DNA of 64,000 nt, from NCBI GenBank assembly GCA_963666765.1, contig OY762933.1, positions 1,674,001-1,738,000 of the forward strand, given 5' to 3'. The notes under the pieces are model-generated. The model saw nothing but the letters and a program-made list of their open reading frames with translations, searched no databases and was not told where the DNA came from. The position numbers and the translations under genes were made by a program. Numbering within the stretch: the stretch's first letter is position 1; every line of letters begins with the position of its first letter. Origin of the DNA: Foliamicus sp963666765 (lineage in GTDB: Bacteria; Pseudomonadota; Gammaproteobacteria; Steroidobacterales; Foliamicaceae). Below, piece by piece: positions 49,301 to 56,944 of the stretch.

Positions 49301-49484
49301 GCCGTTCGACGATGTCGCCGGAAGCGCCGGTGTAGAGGGTGTCGATGGAAACCACCGGCGGCTGCACGTCGGGATACTCGCGCACCGACAGCGTGTTGAG
49401 CGCCAGCAGGCCGAGGATGAACAGCACCAGGCTGATGACCGCGGCCAGCACCGGCCGGCGCACGGAAATGTCGGAAATAATCAT
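46356..49484 (-). CDS. RND-family (HAE1-type) multidrug efflux permease
   Basis: 1042 residues, normal size. Starts MIISDISVRRPVLAAVISLV. TM4 carries the proton-relay Asp pair GLVVDDAIVVLEN; porter-domain landmarks include SRSQDERSTITMEF and NRQAGVSLGIVPQAQAN. Twelve TM segments in the AcrB/MexB pattern with two large periplasmic loops. ATG overlaps the stop of the adaptor gene (ATGA). It exports hydrophobic compounds together with the adaptor and a TolC-type channel encoded elsewhere. The C-terminus has a short basic/Thr-rich tail. Confidence 0.95.
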   Translation of the reverse strand: MIISDISVRRPVLAAVISLVLFILGLLALNTLSVREYPDVQPPVVSIDTLYTGASGDIVERRITQVIEDQVAGLPGVVKMTSRSQDERSTITMEFGLDRDIDAAANDARERVARVLRALPEEADPPQITKQDNMMDATMYVDVASDVRSVMAITDFAERSLVDRLSSIEGVAAIRLSGGRRPAMRVWLDREALAARGLTVQDVERTLRSENVELPAGRIESVDREFTLRAITGLDTPEEFGALVIGRGASGRFVRLNEVADIRLEPENMRSIARSNRQAGVSLGIVPQAQANIVAVNQRVKEDVERLQGSLPDDISVDVNVDFSEFVGESMREVFKALAIALGVVLFVMLLFLSSWRATLIPGLTIPVSIIAAAMVLAILGYTINTLTLLAAVLAIGLVVDDAIVVLENIVRHREQGSPPLLAAIDGSKQIAFAVIATTVVLVSVFLPVALAPGRIGVIFGEFGITLAAAVVFSSVVALTLVPMLCSRMMRTQEKVTSSTRGRKRGAVFRSLAGGYRKGMTRALRAPWLAIVLVLGVSGVGWYLFDRLDQEYTPTEDRGMIIMMARGPEGASLDYMDGQLSQIEDIVMPWVDRGEVRRIILRTGGWGAGGDVSSAFIYSPLEPRSDREMSSPEIAGMLRGPLAALPGVRAFVFLPPSLNMGGGQPVQVVLRGNEYDQLAEWRDRVLDRVRENPNIVNMNSDYYETKPQIKVTVDRARATDLGVSLRDVGETLQTMLGSRRVTTFIDRGEEYNVVLQASEEDRVTPQDLNNIYVRSISSGLVPLASLVRLEESSGPRQLSRFNRRRAIKLSGNIMPGYSLGEALDYIEMVIEEEIDDESLSVQYDGESREYKESSGQIYFSFLLALLICFLVLAAQFESFIHPFIILLTVPLALTGGMLGLNVSGGTLNVFSLTGCIMLIGLAAKNGILIVEFSNQLRDRGLSVVQAVLEGATTRLRPVLMTSLCTIGGSIPLIVGAGAGTEARRSIGVVVLFGVLVSVVLTLYIVPCFYAMLAGRTRPLNAVTRAVQALRKRQPATTATSTP

Positions 49485-50770
49485 TGCGCGCGCCCCGCCG
49501 CCGCTCCGGGCGCGCCCGTGCCGGCAGGCGCGTCGGCCACCCGTACCGGCAATCCGTCGCGCAGCCGTTGCACGCCCTGGGTCACGATCTCTTCGCCGGC
49601 TTCGAGGCCGGTGACGATCTCGACCTGGCCCGGGCTGCGCGTGCCCAGCTTCACTTCACGCTCCAGCGCGCGCCCCTCGTCCACCACGTACACGTACTGG
49701 CGGCCCTGGCGCGGGACCAGCGCGGCTTCGGCCGCCAGCACCACGTCCTCGCGGCGCCGGGCGATCACCACCTGCAGAAACATGCCGGGCTTTAAGTCGC
49801 CGTCCTCGTTGGGCAGCTCGGCCACCACCGCCAGCGAGCGGGTCATGGGGTCGACCCGGCTGTCGACGCTGATCACGGCGCCCCTGAAGATGCGGTTCGG
49901 CCAGGCCGCGCCGCTGGCTTCGATCTCAAGGCCCTCGTTCACGACCGCGAGGTATTCCTCCGGCACCGAGAACTCGAGCTTCATGACGCTGATGTCGTCC
50001 AGCGTCGTAATGATGGTGTTCGGTTGCACCAGGCCGCCGACGCTGATCCTTCGCAGGCCCACGGTCCCGGCGAACGGCGCGCGGATGACGGTGTCCTCCA
50101 GGCGGGCGCGGGCCGAGTTGACCTGCGCTTCGGCCACCTGCAGCTGCGCCTGGATCTCCTCCAGCTCGACTTCGGAGACCACCTGGCTGGCGGCCAGCGT
50201 CTCCAGCCGCCCGTAGCGGCTGCGGCGCTCGTTCAGGTTGGCTTCGGCCAGGTCGAGATCGGCGCGGATCTCGCGGCTGTCGAGCTCCACCAGCACTTCG
50301 CCCGCTTGCACGGCCTGGCCTTCCTCGAAGCGAATCTCCGCCACCACGCTGGAGATGCGCGGCGTGACGTCGATGGCCTCGTTGGCGCGGGCGGTGGCGA
50401 GCGCGACGTATTCTTCGGTGACCGCGCCCAGTCTGACGATCTCGGTGAGCACCGGGGCGGCGCCGCCGCCGCGGGGTGTGGCGTTGCCGGCATCCCTGTC
50501 GCCGCCGCAGCCCGCCAGCAGCATCGCAAGCGCCGCTAGCAGCCCGTGGCAAAACTCCCACTGCGTTCGACCGGCGATCCATCCCGCCTGGACTGCGTTG
50601 CTTGTCGCTTGCATATGCCCGATATGCGCGCTCCTCGCGCCTTGCCAGGCGGGCGTCTCGCCGGTCTCGGCGCGACGCGGGATTTTGCCACGGGCCGCTA
50701 GCCCGCCGGTGGCGGCAGTCATTCGGGCGGCTTTAGGGTGCCGGTTAGTGGACATGGTCTGACGAAGCAA
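49481..50770 (-). CDS. RND efflux periplasmic adaptor lipoprotein, 5' end interrupted by the 166-bp element
   Basis: 429 residues from ATG 50770. The mature protein begins at Cys88 of lipobox LLAGC, followed by the lipoyl halves (RISSVVAEIRFEEGQAV, VIRAPFAGTVGLRRISVG), a coiled-coil hairpin and a beta-barrel domain (LKPGMFLQVVIARR). The ~77 residues before the signal core are abnormal: codons 24-78 are read through the MITE-like element, frame open. Original start may be 50770, 50755 or 50722 with the element inserted into the signal peptide, or translation may now begin inside the element (ATG 50614). The Cys would anchor it in the inner membrane. Confidence 0.85.
   Translation of the reverse strand: MLRQTMSTNRHPKAARMTAATGGLAARGKIPRRAETGETPAWQGARSAHIGHMQATSNAVQAGWIAGRTQWEFCHGLLAALAMLLAGCGGDRDAGNATPRGGGAAPVLTEIVRLGAVTEEYVALATARANEAIDVTPRISSVVAEIRFEEGQAVQAGEVLVELDSREIRADLDLAEANLNERRSRYGRLETLAASQVVSEVELEEIQAQLQVAEAQVNSARARLEDTVIRAPFAGTVGLRRISVGGLVQPNTIITTLDDISVMKLEFSVPEEYLAVVNEGLEIEASGAAWPNRIFRGAVISVDSRVDPMTRSLAVVAELPNEDGDLKPGMFLQVVIARRREDVVLAAEAALVPRQGRQYVYVVDEGRALEREVKLGTRSPGQVEIVTGLEAGEEIVTQGVQRLRDGLPVRVADAPAGTGAPGAAAGRAQ
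50536..50701. mobile_element. 166-bp MITE-like element, copy 2 (inside the RND adaptor gene)
   Basis: Same length, orientation and ends (CTAGCAGCCCGTGGCAA at left; one mismatch at the right end) as 20944-21109; two base differences in all. It lies just 5' of the lipoprotein signal core of the adaptor gene. GCTAGC at both edges could reflect a short target duplication. Confidence 0.8.
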
Positions 50771-50812
50771 TTCGGAGCGTCCGCCTGAGCGGATTTAGCT
50801 TCCATTGTAGCG

Positions 50813-50846
50813 CCCTCGGGGAAGAGGGCGTCCCGCCCTCGCTGTT
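50813..50846. repeat. palindromic repeat upstream of the MBL hydrolase gene
   Basis: GAGGGCGTCCCGCCCTC hairpin preceded by CCCTCGGGGAAGAGGG, in the divergent gap between the RND adaptor and the MBL gene. Confidence 0.55.
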
Positions 50847-50893
50847 CCGCTATGGCAGGATAGAACCCCTTGGGTCCAACCGGAGAATCATTC

Positions 50894-52183
50894 ATGAACA
50901 CACCCATCCGGCAACCCGGCCCCGGGGCAAAGCCCGCCGGCCGCTACGCAGTCTGCGCGGGCATCGCGCTGGTCCTTCTGATCTCGGCCGCCCCGTCCGC
51001 CATGGCGCGAACGGTAAAGGGCGTAAAGGTCACCGACCAGATCTTCATGGCGACCGACATGAGCCGCACCTTCCTGGTCGTCACCCCCGACGGCAACGTG
51101 GTCATCGACACCACCACGAGGGATTCCGCGCCGCGCCACTACGAGGTGCTGCGGGGAATGAGCTCGGCGCCGGTGAAGTACATCCTTCTCACGCACGCGC
51201 ACGAGGACCACGTGGGCGGCGTGCACCTGTGGAAGGAGGAAGGCACTGAGGTCATCGCGCAGCGGCGGTTTGTGGAATACATGCACTACCGCGAACGGCT
51301 CGCGGGCTTTTTTCAGTACCGCAACGAGGCGCAGTTCCTCGCTCCGCCGAGGGACGTGAAGTCGAAGGGCAATTTCGCGGCGGAGATTCCCACCACCATC
51401 CTGTTCGATTCCGAGTACAAGTTCGAATTCGGCGGGCTGACCTTCCACATGATGCATACGCCGGGAGAGACCTGGGACCACGCGACCGTGTGGATCCCGG
51501 AGCTGAAGGCGGCGTTCATCGGCGACAACTACTACAGCAGTTTTCCGAACATCGCCGCGCTGAGAGGCGCGCCGCCGCGGTTCGCGCTGGACTATGTCAA
51601 TTCGATCGACATCGTTCTCGCGCTGGACCCGGAGCTGGTGATGGTGGCGCACGCGCCGCCGCTGGTGGGCAGGGAGGAGATTCAATCCACGCTCGGCGAA
51701 TACCGCGACGCGATCGAGTATGTCCATGACGCCACCGTGCGCGGGCTCAACGAGGGCAAGGACGTCTTTACCGTGATGAACGAAGTGAAGCTTCCGGACC
51801 GATTCGAGATCGAAGAGTCGTACGGCGGCGTGGCCTGGAGCGTGCGCGGCATCTACCACGGCTACGCGGGCTGGTTCGACGGCCAGCCGGCCACCCTGCT
51901 TTCGGAATCGCCCGACGTGAAGATCCGCGAGCTGGTGGAGCTGGCGGGCGGCGTCGACGAGGTGGTGGCGCGCGCCGAGGCGCTTGAGGAGGAAGGCGAC
52001 CTGGTGCTGAGCCTGAACATGGCCGACGCCGCGCTGGCCGTGGACCCGAACCACCCGGGCGCACTTGCCGTGCGCGTTTCGCTGCTGACCACACTCGGCC
52101 GGGGCGAAAAGAACTTCAACGCCCGAAGCTGGATCGGCTACCACAAGCGCCTGAGCCAGAAACGCCTGGAAGCCCAGCAATAG
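50894..52183 (+). CDS. secreted MBL-fold hydrolase, alkylsulfatase-like
   Basis: 429 residues. Signal peptide (ALVLLISAAPSAMA, cleavage after AMA near 46). Metal site THAHEDHVGG near residue 100, further His in HMMHTPGETWDHATVW and Asp in FIGDNYYSSFPN. The region from about 285 (YGGVAWSVRGIYHGYAGWFDG) matches the alkyl-sulfatase dimerisation domain of SdsA/BDS1-type enzymes, shortened. Substrate not shown; an alkyl sulfate ester or lactone is plausible. Start at 50894 (CGGAGAAT upstream). Confidence 0.88.
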   Translation: MNTPIRQPGPGAKPAGRYAVCAGIALVLLISAAPSAMARTVKGVKVTDQIFMATDMSRTFLVVTPDGNVVIDTTTRDSAPRHYEVLRGMSSAPVKYILLTHAHEDHVGGVHLWKEEGTEVIAQRRFVEYMHYRERLAGFFQYRNEAQFLAPPRDVKSKGNFAAEIPTTILFDSEYKFEFGGLTFHMMHTPGETWDHATVWIPELKAAFIGDNYYSSFPNIAALRGAPPRFALDYVNSIDIVLALDPELVMVAHAPPLVGREEIQSTLGEYRDAIEYVHDATVRGLNEGKDVFTVMNEVKLPDRFEIEESYGGVAWSVRGIYHGYAGWFDGQPATLLSESPDVKIRELVELAGGVDEVVARAEALEEEGDLVLSLNMADAALAVDPNHPGALAVRVSLLTTLGRGEKNFNARSWIGYHKRLSQKRLEAQQ

Positions 52184-52185
52184 CT

Positions 52186-52209
52186 CCCGGGGACGCCCTC
52201 TTCCCCGGG
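52186..52209. terminator. bidirectional hairpin between convergent genes
   Basis: Stem CCCGGGGA / TCCCCGGG (8 bp) with an 8-base loop, directly after the MBL stop and just before the transporter stop on the other strand. It contains the GACGCCCTC core of the palindromic repeats. No T run. Confidence 0.5.
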
Positions 52210-52210
52210 G

Positions 52211-53566
52211 TCAGGCGAAGAGGGCGTTGTACATGATGATGAGGATGGCGGCGGGGGCGACCACGCGCAGCAGCCACAGCCAGACGGTGAACAGCGCGCC
52301 CGTCCGCCAGCCCAGTTCGCCAAGCAGGATCGAGCGCTTCATCCGCCAGCCGGCGAACAGCGCCATCAGCGCGCCGCCCAGCGGCATCATGATCGTGGCC
52401 GTGAGGTAGTCGATCACTTCGAACGGGTTCATGCCGGCAATCGCGTTCCATTCCGCACCGGACCCGAACGACAGCACCGTCAGCCAGCCCAGGCCCCACA
52501 GCGTGGCGCCCACCGACAGGGTCGCGGCCCAGCGGCCGAGTTGCAGGCGTTCCTGCAGCAGGGTGACCGCCGCTTCCATCAGGGCGATGGCCGAGGTCAG
52601 CGCGGCGAAGCCCAGCAGCAGGAAGAAGACCGAGCCGAAGAAGCTCCCGCCGGGCATGCTTCCGAAGGCGATCGGCAGCGTCAGGAACACCAGCGAAGGA
52701 CCGGAGCCGGGCTCCAGGCCGTTGGCGAACACGAGCGGGAAAATCGCGATGCCGGCCAGCACCGCCACGCCGGTGTCGGCAATGGCGATGCCCACGCAGG
52801 TCTGCGGAAGCGAGACTTCGCGCGGCGCGAAGGCCCCGTACATCATCATCAGCCCGATGGCCACGCCGATCGAGAAAAAGGCGTGGCTGATGGCCTCCAG
52901 CGCGGAGGCGGCCGTAAGCTGTTCGAAGCGGAAATCGAAAATGAAGTTGAGCCCGCCGGCGGCATCGCCTTCGATCAGCGCGTAGGCGATCACCAGCAGC
53001 AGCAGCAGGAACAGCACCGGCATCAGGAACCGCACCGCCGCCTCGATGCCGCGACGAACGTCCCGGCCCACGATGACGCAGCTCGCCACCATGAACAGCG
53101 TGTGCCAGGCGCCCAGGCGCAGCGGGTTGTTGTTGAGCCCGGCGTTGAGCGCCTCGGCGGATTCCTTCGTGAGCCCCTTGAAGGCCCCGCTCGCCGCCAG
53201 CACCAGGTAGTCGACGGTGCTGCCGGCGATGACGCTGTAGAAGCTCATGATCAGGTAGCCGGTAAGCAGGCCCATGCCGCCCACCAGCCCCCACACGGCC
53301 CAGCGGCCGCTCTGCGTGGACACCGCCGCCATGGCGGTGTAGGGACTCGCGCGGCCGTGGCGGCCGATCGCGACTTCCACCGACAGGATGGGCACCGCCA
53401 CCATGAAGGCGGCGATCAGGTAAACGAAAACAAAGGCGCCGCCGCCGTTCTCCCCCATGATGTAGGGAAAGCGCCAGATGTTGCCGAGGCCGATGGCGCC
53501 GCCGATGGAAGCGAGCAGAAAGGTGCGGCCCGAACTCCAGCGCCGGGCGGAAGTGTTCTCTGGCAT
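52211..53566 (-). CDS. sodium-dependent (NSS/SNF family) transporter
   Basis: 451 residues. TM1 has the NSS signature FLLASIGGAIGLGNIWRFPYIMGENGGGAFVFVY (read as GLGNIWRFPY), which binds sodium and substrate; TM6 region AFFSIGVAIGLMMMYGAF is also typical. Eleven to twelve TM helices, LeuT-like fold, importing amino acids or similar solutes with sodium. Start at 53566 (MPENTSARRW), where the family N-terminus begins; upstream in-frame codons look non-coding. Single gene. Confidence 0.92.
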   Translation of the reverse strand: MPENTSARRWSSGRTFLLASIGGAIGLGNIWRFPYIMGENGGGAFVFVYLIAAFMVAVPILSVEVAIGRHGRASPYTAMAAVSTQSGRWAVWGLVGGMGLLTGYLIMSFYSVIAGSTVDYLVLAASGAFKGLTKESAEALNAGLNNNPLRLGAWHTLFMVASCVIVGRDVRRGIEAAVRFLMPVLFLLLLLVIAYALIEGDAAGGLNFIFDFRFEQLTAASALEAISHAFFSIGVAIGLMMMYGAFAPREVSLPQTCVGIAIADTGVAVLAGIAIFPLVFANGLEPGSGPSLVFLTLPIAFGSMPGGSFFGSVFFLLLGFAALTSAIALMEAAVTLLQERLQLGRWAATLSVGATLWGLGWLTVLSFGSGAEWNAIAGMNPFEVIDYLTATIMMPLGGALMALFAGWRMKRSILLGELGWRTGALFTVWLWLLRVVAPAAILIIMYNALFA

Positions 53567-53608
53567 GGGCTGGGTGCTACTCCTGAAGCGGTCGCGGAAT
53601 AATGCCAC

Positions 53609-53712
53609 AGGGGGGCAACGCCCCCGCGCTGCGATGGCGCTTCCCCCTCGGAGAGGGCGGGCCGCCTTTCCGCGGGAGAGGACGCGACACCCTCCTGCGG
53701 GAATCTCCTGTG
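53609..53712. repeat. palindromic repeat cluster upstream of the NSS transporter
   Basis: GGGGGC-AAC-GCCCCC, GAGAGGGCGGGCCGCCTTTCC and GCGGGAGAGGAC... CTCCTGCGGG inverted repeats. It occupies most of the gap between the transporter and vapC; nothing else is recognised up to 53783. Confidence 0.5.
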
Positions 53713-53783
53713 GACGAAGATAGCCGATCGACGCCGAGGCCTCGTTTATGGTGCAATTAACGCGGCGCGGGAACGAAGAGTCG

Positions 53784-54182
53784 CTAAAGCCAGTTGGCTA
53801 CGCGTAGTCCCTCGATGCGATCGAACTCTCGTTGATTGTTTGTAACCAGCGTAAGGCCTTCGCTTCGGGCATGGGCGGCTATGTGCAGGTCATTGACCCC
53901 GATCGGTTTGCCCTCGCGTTCCAGTTCGGCGCGAATATCGCCGTATTGACCCGCGGCCCTGATACCGTAATCCAGTGTTTGCAGGCGTGAGACAAAATCC
54001 TCGACACGCTCAAGGTTGCGAACGGGCTGTTGACTCTTCTGTACTCCGTGCAGGAGTTCCGCGAGAGTAATGCTGCTGATGCACATATGCCCGGCGTGCC
54101 GATTGAATACGTCCAGAAGGTCGGCGGGCCTGCGCTTGATGACATAGATCGCAATATTGGTGTCCAGCATGAATTTGAGCAT
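53784..54182 (-). CDS. vapC: VapC-type PIN-domain ribonuclease toxin
   Basis: 132 residues. FMLDTNIAIYVIKRRP (Asp7), ISSITLAELLHGV (Glu), GVNDLHIAAHARSEGL (Asp) and TNNQREFDRI give the full VapC/FitB acidic set. Start 54182 chosen because GAAAGGAGG lies 5 bases upstream; ATG 54200 lacks this. It is not closely related to the PIN protein at 27625. Expected target: tRNA or rRNA cleavage when the antitoxin is lost. Confidence 0.9.
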   Translation of the reverse strand: MLKFMLDTNIAIYVIKRRPADLLDVFNRHAGHMCISSITLAELLHGVQKSQQPVRNLERVEDFVSRLQTLDYGIRAAGQYGDIRAELEREGKPIGVNDLHIAAHARSEGLTLVTNNQREFDRIEGLRVANWL

Positions 54183-54209
54183 GAGGGCCTCCTTTCCCAT
54201 CGCAAGACT

Positions 54210-54443
54210 CTAGAGCGGCTCTCGGTCCGGCTGCTGCTGGTCGGGGCGGGTCGCCAGAAAATCCTCACTTGCGTCTGGGCCTTCCAGAAAGAAACTGTCC
54301 CAGGCGTGGCCCGCAGGCGACAGAATGCGGTCCGTTCCCCGTACGCGCACATGCACTCTCTTCACGTCGCCCGGGAAACGCGTTTCGGCGGGCAAACGGA
54401 CTGCCTGAGTGCGGTTGTTCTCAAAAACGGATCCAAGGGGCAC
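54210..54443 (-). CDS. vapB: VapB-type antitoxin (SpoVT/AbrB fold)
   Basis: 77 residues. GSVFENNRTQAVRLPAETRFP is the VagC/VapB AbrB-like DNA-binding start, and the C-terminal part (WDSFFLEGPDASEDF) binds the toxin. GTG start at 54443 with GGAGAG upstream. The vapC start follows 27 bases after its stop. An imperfect palindrome at 54458-54480 is a likely operator. Confidence 0.88.
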   Translation of the reverse strand: MPLGSVFENNRTQAVRLPAETRFPGDVKRVHVRVRGTDRILSPAGHAWDSFFLEGPDASEDFLATRPDQQQPDREPL

Positions 54444-54457
54444 GCCAACTCTCCGCT

Positions 54458-54480
54458 GCTAGATACAGCGTATATATAGC
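54458..54480 (-). promoter_or_regulatory. probable vapBC operator
   Basis: Imperfect palindrome GCTAgATAcA / GCTAtATAtA (8 of 10 matching) with three central bases, just upstream of the vapB ribosome site and including the AT-rich TATATATA that may serve as -10. Confidence 0.5.
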
Positions 54481-54496
54481 ACATCCGAGTTGTGCT
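54478..54496 (-). terminator. weak hairpin after rplQ
   Basis: AGCACA / TGTGCT stem with a 7-base loop, followed on the minus strand by TATATATA instead of a T run. It may end the ribosomal operon, but it overlaps the vapBC control region. Confidence 0.4.
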
Positions 54497-54502
54497 GGGA
54501 AG

Positions 54503-54874
54503 TTATTCTGCGGGTTTGGGGTCTTCTACGAGGCGGACGATGGCCATGGGGGCGGCGTCGCCGGGGCGGTGGCCTTTCTTGAGAATGCTCAGGTAGCCGC
54601 CGGGGCGCTCCTTGAAGCGCGGGCCCAGCTCGTCGAACAGCTTGCCGACCACCTTGCGGTTGCGCAGGCGGTTGTAGGCCAGGCGCCTGCGGGACACGCT
54701 GTCCTCGCCGGCCAGCGTGATCAGCGGTTCCACCACACGGCGCAATTCCTTGGCCTTGGGCACGGTGGTGGTGATGCGCTCGTGCTCGATCAGCGAGGCG
54801 GCCATGTTGCGGAACATGGCGCGCCGGTGGTCGCTGGTGCGTCCCAGGATGCGGCCGGATTTGCGATGGCGCAT
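54503..54874 (-). CDS. rplQ: 50S ribosomal protein L17
   Basis: 123 residues. MRHRKSGRILGRTSDHRRAMFRNM is the L17 start; TTVPKAKELRRVVEPLITLA and the ending SILKKGHRPGDAAPMAIVRLV fit the family. Last gene of the alpha operon, 22 bases after rpoA. Confidence 0.97.
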   Translation of the reverse strand: MRHRKSGRILGRTSDHRRAMFRNMAASLIEHERITTTVPKAKELRRVVEPLITLAGEDSVSRRRLAYNRLRNRKVVGKLFDELGPRFKERPGGYLSILKKGHRPGDAAPMAIVRLVEDPKPAE

Positions 54875-54896
54875 GAGGAGTCTCCCGAACGAACGG

Positions 54897-55892
54897 TCAG
54901 GCGGCGGTCTTGAGCCCGGCCGGCGGCCATTCGGGCAGTTCGGAGCCCAGTTCCAGTCCGCGCTCGCTGAGCTTCTCCTGGATCTCGGTGAGCGAACGCT
55001 TGCCGAGATTGGGCGTGCGCAAAAGCTCCGCGTCGGTCTTCTGCACCAGGTCGCCCACGTAGTGGATGCTTTCGGCCTTGAGGCAGTTCACCGAGCGGGC
55101 GTTGAGCTGCAGGTCCTCGATCGGCGACATGTAGAGCTGGCGGAGCTGCGGGTCGATGCCCATGAGGCCGACGTTTTCGCTCGGCGCCAGGTCCACGAAC
55201 ACGGTGAGCTGGTCGCGCAGGATTTCGCCGGCGCGGCGCACCGCGTCGCCCGGATCGATGGCGCCGTTGGTTTCCAGCTCCACGATCAACCGGTCGAGGT
55301 CGGTGCGGCGCTCCACGCGCGCGGACTCGACGTCGTAGCTGACGCGCCGGACCGGGCTGAAGGAAGCGTCGAGCTGCAGCCGGCCCATGGTGACGCTGCC
55401 CTCGGTGACTTCCGCCATGCGCGTCGCCGGACGGTAGCCGCGGCCGGTGGCGACGGTCAGGCGCATGCTCAACTCCACCCCGGAGGTGAGCGTGGCGACA
55501 TGCTGGTCGGGGTTGACCACCTCGACGTCGTGATCGGTGACGATGTCGCCGGCGGTGACCTGGCCCGGGCCCTTCCTGGTGAGCATCAGCTCGGCGCTGG
55601 CGCGCGCGTGCATGCGTACCGCCACGTCCTTGAGGTTCAGCAGGATTTCGACCACGTCCTCCTTGACCCCCTCGATGGAGCTGTATTCATGCAGCACTTC
55701 GTTCTGGATTTCGGCCTCGACGATGGCGGCGCCCGGCATGCTCGACAGTAGCAACCGGCGCAGCGCGTTGCCCAGCGTATGGCCGAAGCCGCGCTCCAGC
55801 GGTTCGATGGTGATGCGGGCGCGGTTCGGATGACCGCGTTCCTCCACGCGAACGATGCGGGGCTTCAGGAAGGTGTGTACTGATTGGTCCAT
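54897..55892 (-). CDS. rpoA: DNA-directed RNA polymerase subunit alpha
   Basis: 331 residues. N-terminal dimerisation domain (EPLERGFGHTLGNALRRLLLSSMPG) and C-terminal domain with helix-hairpin-helix LRTPNLGKRSLTEIQEKLSERG. Start at 55892 (MDQSVHTFLKPR) has AAAGGAG upstream; longer in-frame readings overlap the rpsD end. The segment between the domains (YMSPIEDLQLNARSVNCLKAE) keeps the UP-element-binding Arg. Confidence 0.97.
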   Translation of the reverse strand: MDQSVHTFLKPRIVRVEERGHPNRARITIEPLERGFGHTLGNALRRLLLSSMPGAAIVEAEIQNEVLHEYSSIEGVKEDVVEILLNLKDVAVRMHARASAELMLTRKGPGQVTAGDIVTDHDVEVVNPDQHVATLTSGVELSMRLTVATGRGYRPATRMAEVTEGSVTMGRLQLDASFSPVRRVSYDVESARVERRTDLDRLIVELETNGAIDPGDAVRRAGEILRDQLTVFVDLAPSENVGLMGIDPQLRQLYMSPIEDLQLNARSVNCLKAESIHYVGDLVQKTDAELLRTPNLGKRSLTEIQEKLSERGLELGSELPEWPPAGLKTAA

Positions 55893-55908
55893 TGCGCTTG
55901 CACTCCTT

Positions 55909-56532
55909 TTACTTGGAATAAAGCTCGACAACCAGGCTTTCGTTAATGTCGGGCAGAATCTCTTCTCGTTCCGGCAGGCTCTTGACCGTGCCTGCCAGCG
56001 CTTTCTGATCCAGCTCCAGCCACTCGGGGAACCCGAGCTGGCGAGCGATGTCTATGGCGTTCTGAATCCTGAGCTGCTCTTTGGCGCGCGGATGCACGGC
56101 AACGACATCACCCGCCTTGACCTGGTAGGAGGGAATGTTGACGAGGCGGCCGTTGACCTGGATCCCGCGGTGGGACACGAGCTGACGCGCTTCGGGCCGG
56201 GTGGCGCCGAAGCCGAGGCGATAGACGATGTTGTCCAGGCGTCCTTCGAGCAGGCGCAACAGGTTTTCGCCGGTGGAGCCCTTCTGGCGCGCGGCGCGCT
56301 TGTAATAGTTGCGGAACTGCCGCTCCAGCACGCCGTACATGCGCCTTAACTTCTGCTTTTCGCGAAGCTGCAGGCCGTAGTCGGACATGCGTCCGGGCCG
56401 CTGGGTGCTGCGCGCGCCGGGCACGCGGTCGTGGCGGCACTTGTCTTCGAGCGAGCGGACCCGGCTCTTGAGCAGCAGGTCGGTGCCCTCGCGCCGCGAG
56501 AGCTTGCATACGGGTCCGGTGTAACGAGCCAT
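55909..56532 (-). CDS. rpsD: 30S ribosomal protein S4
   Basis: 207 residues. MARYTGPVCKLSRREGTDLLL start, then SDYGLQLREKQKLRRMYGVL and the S4 RNA-binding domain (LDNIVYRLGFGATRPEARQL, HRGIQVNGRLVNIPS). In E. coli S4 represses this operon by binding the leader. Its place between rpsK and rpoA is characteristic of gamma/betaproteobacteria. Confidence 0.97.
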   Translation of the reverse strand: MARYTGPVCKLSRREGTDLLLKSRVRSLEDKCRHDRVPGARSTQRPGRMSDYGLQLREKQKLRRMYGVLERQFRNYYKRAARQKGSTGENLLRLLEGRLDNIVYRLGFGATRPEARQLVSHRGIQVNGRLVNIPSYQVKAGDVVAVHPRAKEQLRIQNAIDIARQLGFPEWLELDQKALAGTVKSLPEREEILPDINESLVVELYSK

Positions 56533-56545
56533 GTCGAGCGCCTCC

Positions 56546-56932
56546 CTAGACGCGCCGCCGCTTGGGGGCGCGGCAGCCGTTGTGCGGGATGGGTGTGACA
56601 TCCTCGATGTGGGTAATGCGGAATCCGGCGGCGTTAAGCGCGCGAACCGCGGACTCGCGGCCGGGGCCGGGGCCGCGGACTCTCACCTGCAGGTTGGCCA
56701 TGCCCATTTCACGGGCGCGGTTGGCGGCCCGCTCGGCAGCCACCTGGGCGGCGAAGGGCGTGGACTTGCGCGACCCGCGGAAACCGGAGCCGCCGGAGGT
56801 GGCCCAGGACAGCGCGTTGCCCTGCGGGTCGGTGATAGTGATGATGGTGTTGTTGAACGACGCGTGAATGTGCGCGATGCCGTCGACGACATGGCGCTTG
56901 GTCGCTTTCTTGCGGGGCTTGGGTTGTGCCAT
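56546..56932 (-). CDS. rpsK: 30S ribosomal protein S11
   Basis: 128 residues. HIHASFNNTIITITDPQGNAL and RVRGPGPGRESAVRAL are S11 signatures; ends DVTPIPHNGCRAPKRRRV. A basic N-terminal tail (QPKPRKKATKR) enters the rRNA. It starts 13 bases after rpsM. Confidence 0.97.
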   Translation of the reverse strand: MAQPKPRKKATKRHVVDGIAHIHASFNNTIITITDPQGNALSWATSGGSGFRGSRKSTPFAAQVAAERAANRAREMGMANLQVRVRGPGPGRESAVRALNAAGFRITHIEDVTPIPHNGCRAPKRRRV

Positions 56933-56944
56933 TTCGATAACCCC

